DNA of 64,000 nt from Cellulomonas sp. SLBN-39 (GTDB lineage Bacteria > Actinomycetota > Actinomycetes > Actinomycetales > Cellulomonadaceae). The stretch covers positions 3,162,001 to 3,226,000 of the forward strand of contig NZ_VFOA01000001.1 of the NCBI RefSeq assembly GCF_006715865.1. Direction: 5' to 3'. Made by a program: the position numbers and the translations under genes. Below the pieces are notes generated by a model. The model was given only the letters and a program-made list of their open reading frames with translations, did not search any database and was not told the origin of the DNA. This document shows, piece after piece, positions 39,711 through 48,660 of the stretch (position 1 is the first letter of the stretch; every line of letters starts with the position of its first letter).

Positions 39711-40583
39711 GTGCCGACGGGCGCACCCGTGCCTGCGGGCGCCGGCGCGCCCGTCGGCGTCGCGCCGCGCAGCCGCGACCTGCCGGCGTCCTTCGACGCG
39801 CAGGTCGTGGCCGCGGTCGACGCACGCCTGGCGGGCGTCGCGCGCGAGCACGGCGTGGCCGTGCCGTGGGCGGTCGAGAGCGGCAGCCGCGCGTGGGGCT
39901 TCCCCTCGCCCGACAGCGACTACGACTGCCGGTTCCTGTACGTGCGCACCGTGGACGCGTACCTCGACCCGTGGCCCGCGCGCGACGTGGTCGAGACCCC
40001 GCTGGACGCCGTCCTCGACGTCAGCGGGTGGGACGTGCTCAAGGCCGTGCGGCTGGCGGTGGCGGGCAACGCGACCGTCGGGGAGTGGTTGCGGTCCCCG
40101 CACGTCTACGCCGGCCACGAGGACTTCCGCGAGGAGCTGCTCGCGCTCGTCGACGCCGTCAGCGACCGGGCGCGCGTCGTGCGGCACTACGCGCACGTCG
40201 GCGCCGACCACTGGGACCGCTCCGGCGCGGCCGCGGGTCGGACGGTGCCGCTGAAGAAGGTGCTCTACGCGGTGCGTCCCGCGGCGGTGCTGGCGTGGTT
40301 CGACGCGCACCCGGGCGCGCTGGTCCCGCCGATGGCGCTCGACGCGCTCCTCGACGGCGCACCCGTGCCCGGGGACGTCCGCGCCGCCGTGGCGGACCTC
40401 GTCGCGGCCAAGGCCGTCACGCGCGAGCTCGGCACCGGTGTCGTGCCGCCCGTCCTGCGCGCCTGGGTGCAGGGCCGCCTCGACCGGTCGGACCTCCCGG
40501 CCACCCACGACGCGTCCGAGCCGGAGCGTCGGGCGCGGGCGGCCGACGGGTTCCGTGCGCTCGTGCGCCGGTGGGCGCCCTGA
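39711..40583 (+). CDS. RlaP-type predicted nucleotidyltransferase
   Basis: The 290-residue protein matches the RlaP family of DNA-polymerase-beta-like nucleotidyltransferases, which are associated with RNA ligase and RNA repair genes in other genomes. The catalytic region is ESGSRAWGFPSPDSDYDCRF (about 56-75), with the GS and the DxD pair of the fold. It is followed by RDVVETPLDAVLDVSGWDVLKA and NATVGEWLRSPHVY, which are family hallmarks. GTG 39711 is five bases behind the glyS stop; GTG 39729 is an alternative, and neither has a clear ribosome site. It is probably cotranscribed with glyS. No RNA ligase gene is in the window, so the substrate is open. Confidence 0.8.
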   Translation: MPTGAPVPAGAGAPVGVAPRSRDLPASFDAQVVAAVDARLAGVAREHGVAVPWAVESGSRAWGFPSPDSDYDCRFLYVRTVDAYLDPWPARDVVETPLDAVLDVSGWDVLKAVRLAVAGNATVGEWLRSPHVYAGHEDFREELLALVDAVSDRARVVRHYAHVGADHWDRSGAAAGRTVPLKKVLYAVRPAAVLAWFDAHPGALVPPMALDALLDGAPVPGDVRAAVADLVAAKAVTRELGTGVVPPVLRAWVQGRLDRSDLPATHDASEPERRARAADGFRALVRRWAP

Positions 40584-40602
40584 CGTCCGACGCCCCGGTC
40601 GG

Positions 40603-41253
40603 TCAGCCGGCGAGCCGGGCAGCGAGGTCGTGCACCGCGGCCGGGACGTCCCCGGCCTGGCAGCCGGCCCGGTCGTCGGTCGTGCAGCCGGCGACCTCGA
40701 CCTCGCCGCCGCGGACGTAGGCGACCCCGGAGGACACCTCGGCGAAGGAGTCCGTGGCCGGCGGGCGGACCGCCAGGACGTAGGCCCGGCGGTCCGTCGA
40801 GTCCCCGTCGAGCGCGAACGTCGGGACCTCGACGAGCGTGCGGCCCTCCTCCGCGTCGCCGACCCACCACAGCACGTGGGTGACGCCGTCGGGCACGAGC
40901 CCGGCGTAGGCGACCCGGTCGAGGCCGTCGCCCAGGGTGGCCGACGCGCGGTCCTGGTCCAGCGGCAGGCCGGCGTGCTCGCCGCCCCAGCCGACGTCGA
41001 GGACCCCGTCGCGGACCTGCAGCGTGACCTGCCGGCCGTGCAGGGACCCGACGTCCTCGGCGCCGGGGTCCACGGACGTGACCGCACCGACCCCCGGGGC
41101 CAGGCCCGTGCGGGTGCCGTGCAGCATCAGGCCCTCGGTCAGCAGGAACCACACGAGCGCGGCCACGACGAGCGCGCCCACGACCCCTGCCGTCCCGCCG
41201 ACCACGCGCAGCGGCCTGCGCGCCGCACCCTGACGAACCGCCACGTCCCCCAT
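40603..41253 (-). CDS. Membrane-anchored protein of unknown function
   Basis: I do not recognise the family. The 216-residue protein has a basic N-terminus, one membrane segment (about 20-42, VVGGTAGVVGALVVAALVWFLL) and an extracytoplasmic domain of about 170 residues. The domain has beta-strand character (GRQVTLQVRDGVLDVGWGGEHAG, VTHVLWWVGDAEEGRTLVEVP) and two Cys near the end (VAGCTTDDRAGCQAG) that may form a disulfide. It converges on the RlaP gene with a 19-bp gap. A TAGCCT hexamer about 40 bases upstream of the ATG could be its -10. Confidence 0.6.
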   Translation of the reverse strand: MGDVAVRQGAARRPLRVVGGTAGVVGALVVAALVWFLLTEGLMLHGTRTGLAPGVGAVTSVDPGAEDVGSLHGRQVTLQVRDGVLDVGWGGEHAGLPLDQDRASATLGDGLDRVAYAGLVPDGVTHVLWWVGDAEEGRTLVEVPTFALDGDSTDRRAYVLAVRPPATDSFAEVSSGVAYVRGGEVEVAGCTTDDRAGCQAGDVPAAVHDLAARLAG

Positions 41254-41359
41254 GCTGCCCCCCGAGCCGGTGCCGATGTCCTCGCAGGCTAGCGGCCGGG
41301 GACGGCCCGCGTCCGGGACTTGCCGGTGCGGGTCCGCGCCCGTCGGAGCGCCCGGGCCG

Positions 41360-41776
41360 TCAGGGGGTGCGACGGGTCAGCGCGACCACGGGGATGGTCC
41401 GCGTCGTCTTCTCCTGGTAGCCGCGGAACCCGTCGGACGCCGCGGTGAACCGTGCCCAGGCGGTGTCGCGACCGGCGCCCGTGAGCTCGCGCGCGTGCAC
41501 GGGCACGGTCCCGTCGTCGGGGGTCTCGACGACGGTGTCGGGGTGGGCGAGCAGGTTGTGGAACCACGCGGGGTGCTCGGGCGCACCGGCCTTCGACGCC
41601 GCGACGAGCCACGTGTCCTCGTCGTCACGGATCGCGAACACCGGCGAGACGCGCGCGGCGCCCGTGCGCGCACCGGTGTGGTGCAGCAGGACGAGGCTGC
41701 GGCCGAAGCCCATGGTGGTCACGGTGCCGCCGTTCGCGCGGAACTCGGCGACGATCTGCTCGTTCCAGTCGGCCAT
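41360..41776 (-). CDS. Nitroreductase/quinone reductase family protein (F420-dependent, Ddn-like)
   Basis: The 138-residue protein fits the DUF385/Ddn family of split-beta-barrel F420H2-dependent reductases found mainly in Actinobacteria. Visible parts are VLLHHTGARTGAARVSPV, the central WLVAASKAGAPEHPAWFHNLL, which is the family signature, and GYQEKTTRTIPVVALTRR at the end. It would transfer hydride from F420H2 to quinone-like or nitro compounds; the physiological substrate is unknown. AGGAGG lies eight bases before the ATG at 41776. No F420 synthesis gene is in the window. Confidence 0.85.
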   Translation of the reverse strand: MADWNEQIVAEFRANGGTVTTMGFGRSLVLLHHTGARTGAARVSPVFAIRDDEDTWLVAASKAGAPEHPAWFHNLLAHPDTVVETPDDGTVPVHARELTGAGRDTAWARFTAASDGFRGYQEKTTRTIPVVALTRRTP

Positions 41777-41863
41777 GGGTGCTCCTCCTGCCGGGTGCGG
41801 GCACGGCTGCGCCCGGGTGCCAGCCTGCCCCAGCGGTGCCCGGCGGCGCGACCGCGCGTGCGC

Positions 41864-42124
41864 TCAGGGCTGCGGCGGCGCCACGAGCAGGTCCGCACCG
41901 GCGCGGGCGCGGACCTGGGCGACGTGGTCGGCGTCGCCCGGCAGGCCGGCACGCACGAGCAGGGCCGCGACCTGCTCGTCCGTCAGCGGCGACGGGCCGC
42001 CGCGCAGGGCGGCCGCCATGGCGAGGGAGGCGACCACGCCGTCGACCGCGTCGCCGGGGGTGCCCTCGAGGAAGGCGGGCACGCCGGGCGGCAGGAACGA
42101 GGGGAGCGGGGAGTCGTCGGTCAC
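41864..42124 (-). CDS. Small hypothetical protein
   Basis: The 86-residue protein begins MTDDSPLPSFLPPG and has a helical, Ala-rich body with TDEQVAALLVRAGLPGDADHVAQVRARA. I do not recognise the family, and there is no membrane segment or signal. The case for a real gene is the promoter: GACGAT ends six bases before the GTG at 42124, divergent from the equally placed dusB promoter. Confidence 0.55.
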   Translation of the reverse strand: MTDDSPLPSFLPPGVPAFLEGTPGDAVDGVVASLAMAAALRGGPSPLTDEQVAALLVRAGLPGDADHVAQVRARAGADLLVAPPQP

Positions 42125-42130
42125 GCCCCG

Positions 42131-42136
42131 ATCGTC
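42131..42136 (-). promoter_or_regulatory. -10 element of a leaderless promoter (small hypothetical gene)
   Basis: GACGAT on the minus strand ends six bases before the GTG at 42124. The hexamer is a weak match at its first position. Confidence 0.35.
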
Positions 42137-42177
42137 GCAGGTCGGGCCCCGTCCGCGGACCCGCCCCGCCGTCGGGC

Positions 42178-42183
42178 GACAAT
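42178..42183 (+). promoter_or_regulatory. -10 element of a leaderless promoter (dusB)
   Basis: GACAAT ends six bases before the ATG at 42190. Confidence 0.5.
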
Positions 42184-42189
42184 GGGGGC

Positions 42190-43392
42190 ATGACCACGAC
42201 GCCCGAGACGCTCCCGGCCGCCGCGGGCGACGCGCGCGCCCCCGGCGCGGTGCTCCCGCCGCTGCACATCGGCCCCCTCACCGTCACGACGCCCGTGGTG
42301 CTCGCGCCCATGGCCGGGGTGACCAACGCCGCGTTCCGGCGGCTGTGCCGCGAGTCGGGCGCGGGCCTGTACGTCGCCGAGATGGTCACCAGCCGCGCGC
42401 TCGTCGAGCGCAGCCCCGAGTCGTTCCGCATCATCTCGTTCGAGCCCGACGAGGTCCCGCGCTCCGTCCAGCTCTACGGCGTCGACCCCGTGACGATCGG
42501 TGCGGCGGTGCGCCTGCTCGTCGAGGAGGACCGTGCCGACCACGTCGACCTGAACTTCGGCTGCCCGGTGCCCAAGGTCACCCGCCGCGGCGGCGGAGCC
42601 GTGCTGCCGTGGAAGCGGGAGCTGTTCGCCTCGATCGTGCGCGCCGCGGTCGACGCGGCCCGGCCGCACGGCGTGCCGGTGACCGTGAAGATGCGCAAGG
42701 GCATCGACGACGACCACCTCACCTACGTCGAGGCCGGCCTGACCGCCCAGGACGCCGGCGTCGCGTCCGTCGCGCTGCACGGCCGCACCGCCGCCGACTA
42801 CTACTCCGGCACCGCCGACTGGGACGCGATCGCCACCCTCAAGGAGGCCGTGACCGACATCCCCGTGCTCGGCAACGGCGACATCTGGTCCGCCGAGGAC
42901 GCCCTGGCGATGGTCGCGCACACCGGCTGCGACGGCGTCGTCGTCGGCCGTGGCTGCCAGGGCCGCCCGTGGCTGTTCGCCGACCTCGCCGCCGCGTTCG
43001 CCGGCTCCGACGAGCGCATCCGCCCCGGCCTCGGCGAGGTCGCACGGGTCGTGCGCCGTCACGCCGAGCTCATGGTCGACCACTTCGGCGAGGAGTCGAA
43101 GGCGCTGCGCGAGATGCGCAAGCACATGGCCTGGTACCTCAAGGGCTACGTCGTCGGTGGGGAGACCCGGGCCGCGCTCGGGCTGGTGTCCTCCCTCGCC
43201 GAGCTCGACGACCGCCTCGCGGGCCTCGACCTCGACCAGCCGTACCCGGGCGACGCCGCCGAGGGCCCGCGCGGGCGTGCCGGCTCCCCGAAGCGCCCGA
43301 TCCTGCCCTACGGGTGGCTGGACTCGCGCGAGCTGTCCGAGGACTTCCGCCGCGACCTGCACGAGGCCGAGCTGTCCGTCTCCGGCGGCTGA
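42190..43392 (+). CDS. dusB: tRNA-dihydrouridine synthase (DusB type)
   Basis: This 400-residue flavoenzyme reduces uridine to dihydrouridine in tRNA. The FMN-binding barrel opens VVLAPMAGVTNAAFRRLCRE. The catalytic Cys is in DLNFGCPVPKVTRRGGGAVL (about 125). Later parts are VTVKMRKGID, LHGRTAADYYSG, LGNGDIWSAEDA and GVVVGRGCQGRPWLF. The helical C-terminal domain has KALREMRKHMAWYLKGY. These are the DusB/NifR3 signatures. The ATG at 42190 is supported by the -10 six bases upstream. The gene converges on the PfkB gene with a 10-bp gap. Confidence 0.94.
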   Translation: MTTTPETLPAAAGDARAPGAVLPPLHIGPLTVTTPVVLAPMAGVTNAAFRRLCRESGAGLYVAEMVTSRALVERSPESFRIISFEPDEVPRSVQLYGVDPVTIGAAVRLLVEEDRADHVDLNFGCPVPKVTRRGGGAVLPWKRELFASIVRAAVDAARPHGVPVTVKMRKGIDDDHLTYVEAGLTAQDAGVASVALHGRTAADYYSGTADWDAIATLKEAVTDIPVLGNGDIWSAEDALAMVAHTGCDGVVVGRGCQGRPWLFADLAAAFAGSDERIRPGLGEVARVVRRHAELMVDHFGEESKALREMRKHMAWYLKGYVVGGETRAALGLVSSLAELDDRLAGLDLDQPYPGDAAEGPRGRAGSPKRPILPYGWLDSRELSEDFRRDLHEAELSVSGG

Positions 43393-43402
43393 ACCGGCCG
43401 CC

Positions 43403-44353
43403 TCACCGGGAACGGACCTCGACGCAGCCGGCGAGAGCCGCGACGGCCTGCGCGCTCGCCCCCGGCGCGCCGAGCCCCTCCTGCCCGACGGCCAGCGCCC
43501 CGGTGGCCGCGGCCCGTGCCAGCGCCCCCGGCACGGGCACGCCCGTCAGGGTGGCCTGCAGCAGCCCCGCCACGAACGCGTCGCCGGCGCCCTCGGCGTG
43601 CACGTCGCCGTCCACCGGGGCGGTCCCGACCTCGAACCACCGCTCCCCGTCGCCGTCGTGCGCCAGCGCGAGAGCCCCGGCGGCGCCCAGCGTGCACACG
43701 GCCAGGCGGGCGCCCTCGGCGACCCGGGCGCGCAGGTACGCGGCCGGGTCGTCCAGGCGCACGGCGCTCGCGACGACGACGTCGGCCGCCGCCGTGAACG
43801 CCCGCGCGTACCCGTCGGCCGCGCCGTCGTCGTCGTGCACGTCGCACCACAGCGGCACCCCGCGCCCGCGGGCGGCGACCAGCAGCGGCCGGCTGTGCTC
43901 GGCCAGGTCGGCGACGGCGGCGCCGGCACCGTCGAGCGCCGGCCCCAGGTCGACGGGCCGCACGGGTACGGCCGCCTCGGGAAGCGTGAGGTAGAGCGAC
44001 ACGCGGCCGCCCGTGGGGTCGAGGAGGTTCAGGTGCCGCTCGGTCGCACCGTCACGGGCCGGCAGGGCGTGCAGCGTCAGACCCGGCCGGTCGAGCGCGG
44101 CCCGCACCCGCCGGCCCGCGTCGTCGTCGCCGAGCAGGGTGCGCAGGTGCACGTCCACGCCCAGCGCCGCGAGCGTGACGGCCTTGCCGGCCGACGTGCC
44201 GCCGAGCCCGTCGGCCCATCGCTGCGCGAACGCGGTGTGCGGTCGGGGCTCGGGCAGCCGCGCCACGTGCACCACCGTGCTCCACGACGCGGGACCGGTG
44301 ACCAGGACGCGGGGGAGGGCGCTCACGGGGGCGGGCCGAGGATCGTCCGTCAT
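43403..44353 (-). CDS. PfkB-family carbohydrate kinase
   Basis: The 316-residue protein is a ribokinase-like sugar kinase. The N-terminal region has ADGLGGTSAGKAVTLAALGVDVHLRTLLGDDDAG, which is the substrate-side PfkB motif. The C-terminal motif is AEGAGDAFVAGLL, with the catalytic Asp in GAGDAF. The phosphate acceptor is not evident. Ribokinase and adenosine kinase are members of this fold, so the sugar could be a free sugar or a nucleoside. The ATG at 44353 has no clear ribosome site; GTG 44326 is an in-frame alternative. Its start is only 35 bp from the divergent ligase gene, so the two promoters must overlap. Confidence 0.85.
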   Translation of the reverse strand: MTDDPRPAPVSALPRVLVTGPASWSTVVHVARLPEPRPHTAFAQRWADGLGGTSAGKAVTLAALGVDVHLRTLLGDDDAGRRVRAALDRPGLTLHALPARDGATERHLNLLDPTGGRVSLYLTLPEAAVPVRPVDLGPALDGAGAAVADLAEHSRPLLVAARGRGVPLWCDVHDDDGAADGYARAFTAAADVVVASAVRLDDPAAYLRARVAEGARLAVCTLGAAGALALAHDGDGERWFEVGTAPVDGDVHAEGAGDAFVAGLLQATLTGVPVPGALARAAATGALAVGQEGLGAPGASAQAVAALAGCVEVRSR

Positions 44354-44374
44354 GCGCGCCGGCGCCGGTGGCAG

Positions 44375-44380
44375 CAGACT
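44375..44380 (+). promoter_or_regulatory. -10 element of a probable leaderless promoter (GCS2 ligase gene)
   Basis: CAGACT ends eight bases before the ATG at 44389. Any -35 would lie across the divergent pfkB-type start codon. Confidence 0.4.
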
Positions 44381-44388
44381 CGTCCCTC

Positions 44389-45492
44389 ATGCGGACCGTG
44401 GGCGTCGAGGAGGAGTACCTGCTGGTCGGGGCGGGCGGAGAGCCGGCGCCGGCGGCGGACGAGGCGCTGGCCTCCGACGGGCGGACGCACCCGGAGCAGC
44501 GCGACGACGGGCGCCCCGGCGGCGTCCTCGAGCACGAGCTGAAGGCCGAGCAGCTGGAGACCGGCACGCACCCGTGCACCGACCTGCCCGCGCTGCGGGC
44601 CGAGCTGCGGGAGGGCCGGTCGCGGGCCGCCGCGGCCGCGGCCGACGCCGACGCCCGGCTCGCAGCGCTGGCGACGTCGCCGCTCGCGGGGGAGTCGCGC
44701 ACCACGCCCGGGTGGCGGTACCACCGCATGGTCCGCGAGTACGCGGTGGTCGCGCGCGAGCAGCTCACCGGTGGCTGCCACGTGCACGTGGGCGTCGCCG
44801 ACGACGAGGAGGGCGTGGCCGTCCTCGACCGGATCGGCGCGTGGCTGCCCGTGCTCCTCGCGCTGAGCGCGAACTCCCCGTACTGGCACGGCGAGGACAC
44901 CGGCTACGCCAGCTACCGCTCGCAGGTGTGGCACCGCTGGCCGACCGCCGGCCCGACGGCACCGTTCGGGTCCGCGACGGCCTACCGGGGCGTCGTCGAC
45001 GCGCTGGTGACCAGCGGCGCGGCGCTCGACGAGGGGATGGTCTACTTCGACGCCCGGCTCTCGCACCGGTACCCCACGGTCGAGGTGCGCGTCGCCGACG
45101 TGTGCCTGCGCGCCGACGACGCGCTGCTCGTCGCCGCGCTGACCCGAGCGCTCGTCGAGACCGCGGCGCGCGAGGCGGCCGACGGCGTCGCCCCGGCGAC
45201 CGACCGGGAGGAGCTCCTGCGCGCCGCGACCTGGCGGGCCGGCCGGTCGGGCCTGACGTCCGAGCTCGTGGTCCCGCCCGCCTTCGCGCCGGTCAGCGCG
45301 CAGGCGGGGGTCCGTGCGCTGCTCGACCACGTGGGCCCGGCCCTCGACGACACCGGCGACACGGCGCTGGTCGCCGACCTCCTCGGCGCCGTCTGGGTGC
45401 GGGGCACGGGCTCCGCCGAGCAGCGCCGCTGGGCCCGCGACGGCGGCCTGTCCCGCGTGGTCGAGCACGCGGTCGAGGCCACCGTCGCGTGA
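44389..45492 (+). CDS. Glutamate--cysteine ligase family protein (GCS2/YbdK type)
   Basis: The 367-residue protein opens RTVGVEEEYLLV, the signature of the carboxylate-amine ligase (GCS2) family. It continues with LEHELKAEQLETGTHPCTDL, GCHVHVGVADDEEGVAVLD, SANSPYWHGEDTGYASYRSQ and VEVRVADVCLRADDALLV. Family members include YbdK and mycobacterial GshA-like or EgtA-like ligases that join glutamate and cysteine. Actinobacteria of this type usually make mycothiol, not glutathione, so the product here is uncertain. The ATG at 44389 follows the GCS2 convention of beginning just before GVEEE. It converges on the alpha-glucosidase gene with a 10-bp gap. Confidence 0.9.
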   Translation: MRTVGVEEEYLLVGAGGEPAPAADEALASDGRTHPEQRDDGRPGGVLEHELKAEQLETGTHPCTDLPALRAELREGRSRAAAAAADADARLAALATSPLAGESRTTPGWRYHRMVREYAVVAREQLTGGCHVHVGVADDEEGVAVLDRIGAWLPVLLALSANSPYWHGEDTGYASYRSQVWHRWPTAGPTAPFGSATAYRGVVDALVTSGAALDEGMVYFDARLSHRYPTVEVRVADVCLRADDALLVAALTRALVETAAREAADGVAPATDREELLRAATWRAGRSGLTSELVVPPAFAPVSAQAGVRALLDHVGPALDDTGDTALVADLLGAVWVRGTGSAEQRRWARDGGLSRVVEHAVEATVA

Positions 45493-45502
45493 CACGGTCA
45501 CG

Positions 45503-47230
<1,728 letters not shown>

Positions 47231-47357
47231 GGGGGACGTGCCTCTCGTCGGGTGCGGGGAGGGTGCGTCGCCGGGACGGCCGGGTGCGCCGGCCGTGCTG
47301 GGGCGTGCGGGGGCTGGGTCTGGGGACGCGGTGCGGGTGGTCGGGCGGGCGTGCGGC

Positions 47358-48413
47358 TCAGGCGGTCGCGTCGGCGGTGGGCGCGGCGGCGTCCTCGCCG
47401 GCGGGGGCCGGGGCGGCGCCGGTGGACCCGCGCACCACGAGCTCGGGGTGGAACAGCAGCTCGGCCCGGGCGGCACGGTTGCCGGTGATCTCCGCGACCA
47501 GCGCGGAGACGGCGGCGTGGCCCATCGCGGCGACCGGCTGGCGCACGGTCGTCAGGGGCGGGTCGGTGAAGGCGATCAGGGGCGAGTCGTCGAACCCGAC
47601 GACCGACACGTCCTCCGGCACGGACAGCCCCATGCTGCGGGCGGCGCGCACGGCGCCGAGCGCCATGAGGTCGGACCCGCACACCACGGCCGTGTGCCCG
47701 GACGCGAAGAGCTCGGCGGCGGCGGCCTGCCCGCCCTCGACGGTGAACAGCGTCGAGACGACGTGCGCGTCGGGGTCGCTCACGCCCAGGTGCTCGGTGA
47801 GCAGGGCGACGAACGCGTCGCGCTTGCGCCGGGACGGCACGAACCGGGTGGGGCCGACGGCCAGGCCGATCCGCCGGTGCCCCAGCTGGTACAGGTGCCG
47901 GAACGCCTGCTGCATGGCCGCGGCGTCGTCCGTCGAGACCGACGGCGCGTCGACGCCCTCGGCGAACCCGTTGACGAGGACGACCGGGATGCCGCGCCCG
48001 CGCAGGCGGTGGTACCGCTCCTTGCCGGCGGACGTGTCGGCGTGCAGCCCCGACACGAACAGGATCCCGTCGACCCCGTGCTCGAGCAGCAGCTCGACGT
48101 ACTGGTCCTCGGTGGTGCCGCCGGGCGACTGCGTGCACAGCAGCGGGGTGTAGCCGCGGTCCGTGAGCATGGTCTCGATGACCTGCGCGAACGCGGGGAA
48201 CACCGGGTTCGTCAGCTCGGGGACGACGAGGCCGACGAGGCCGGCCGAGCGCATCCGCAGCTTCTCGGGGCGCTCGTAGCCGAGCACGTCGAGCGCGGCG
48301 AGGACCGCCTGGCGGGCCTGCGCGGACACGCCGTGCTTCCCGTTGAGCACGCGCGAGACGGTCGCGGTGCTCACGCCCGCCTGCTCGGCGAGGTCGGTCA
48401 GTCTGGTCCGCAC
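47358..48413 (-). CDS. LacI-family transcriptional regulator of the maltodextrin locus
   Basis: The 351-residue protein has a LacI-type HTH at its N-terminus (RTRLTDLAEQAGVSTATVSR, then VLNGKHGVS) and a periplasmic-binding-protein-like sensor domain. The sensor has GLVVPELTNPVFPAFAQVIE, GVDGILFVSG, VCGSDLMALGAVRAARSMG and VGFDDSPLIAFTDPPLTTVRQ. It is divergent from malE across 247 bp that contain two inverted repeats. The most likely role is repression of malEFG and the adjacent GH13 genes, with a maltose-type inducer. The GTG at 48413 is supported by a -10 seven bases upstream and the usual LacI N-terminus. Confidence 0.93.
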   Translation of the reverse strand: MRTRLTDLAEQAGVSTATVSRVLNGKHGVSAQARQAVLAALDVLGYERPEKLRMRSAGLVGLVVPELTNPVFPAFAQVIETMLTDRGYTPLLCTQSPGGTTEDQYVELLLEHGVDGILFVSGLHADTSAGKERYHRLRGRGIPVVLVNGFAEGVDAPSVSTDDAAAMQQAFRHLYQLGHRRIGLAVGPTRFVPSRRKRDAFVALLTEHLGVSDPDAHVVSTLFTVEGGQAAAAELFASGHTAVVCGSDLMALGAVRAARSMGLSVPEDVSVVGFDDSPLIAFTDPPLTTVRQPVAAMGHAAVSALVAEITGNRAARAELLFHPELVVRGSTGAAPAPAGEDAAAPTADATA

Positions 48414-48420
48414 ATGCGGC

Positions 48421-48426
48421 AGCGTA
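48421..48426 (-). promoter_or_regulatory. -10 element of a leaderless promoter (lacI-type gene)
   Basis: TACGCT on the minus strand ends seven bases before the GTG at 48413. Confidence 0.5.
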
Positions 48427-48533
48427 CTGGGGTGCACCGAACCTCCTCGTCCTCGTCCGTGGGTGTCGGGCCGTTCTCGGTCCCGCCGGGGCGTCCGGCG
48501 GGCCGACGAGGACGTCGGGCCCCGCTGCCGGAT

Positions 48534-48578
48534 CGTTACCGTAACGACTTGCAACGGCGTACGCAACGCCGTTACGGT
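48534..48578 (+). promoter_or_regulatory. malE promoter with two LacI-type operators
   Basis: TTGCAA (48549-48554) and TACGGT (48573-48578) are 18 bases apart and form a plausible promoter for malE. CGTTACCGTAACG (48534-48546) is a perfect 13-base palindrome just upstream of the -35. AACGGCGT (48553-48560) and ACGCCGTT (48566-48573) form a second inverted repeat with a 5-base spacer between the -35 and the -10. The second position would block RNA polymerase; the first may add cooperative binding. The adjacent LacI-family gene is the obvious binder. Confidence 0.7.
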
Positions 48579-48660
48579 CCGTTTCATCAGGCCAGCGTCG
48601 GCCAGGCCCACGGGCCGGCCGCACGGGGCGAACCACCGTGAACCATCCGGGAGACACACG

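Noticed and set aside
47231..47357. Possible small gene or operator between lacI and the alpha-glucosidase gene
   Set aside because: The 127 bp are G-rich without an open frame of meaning, and neither of the inverted repeats seen at malE recurs here.
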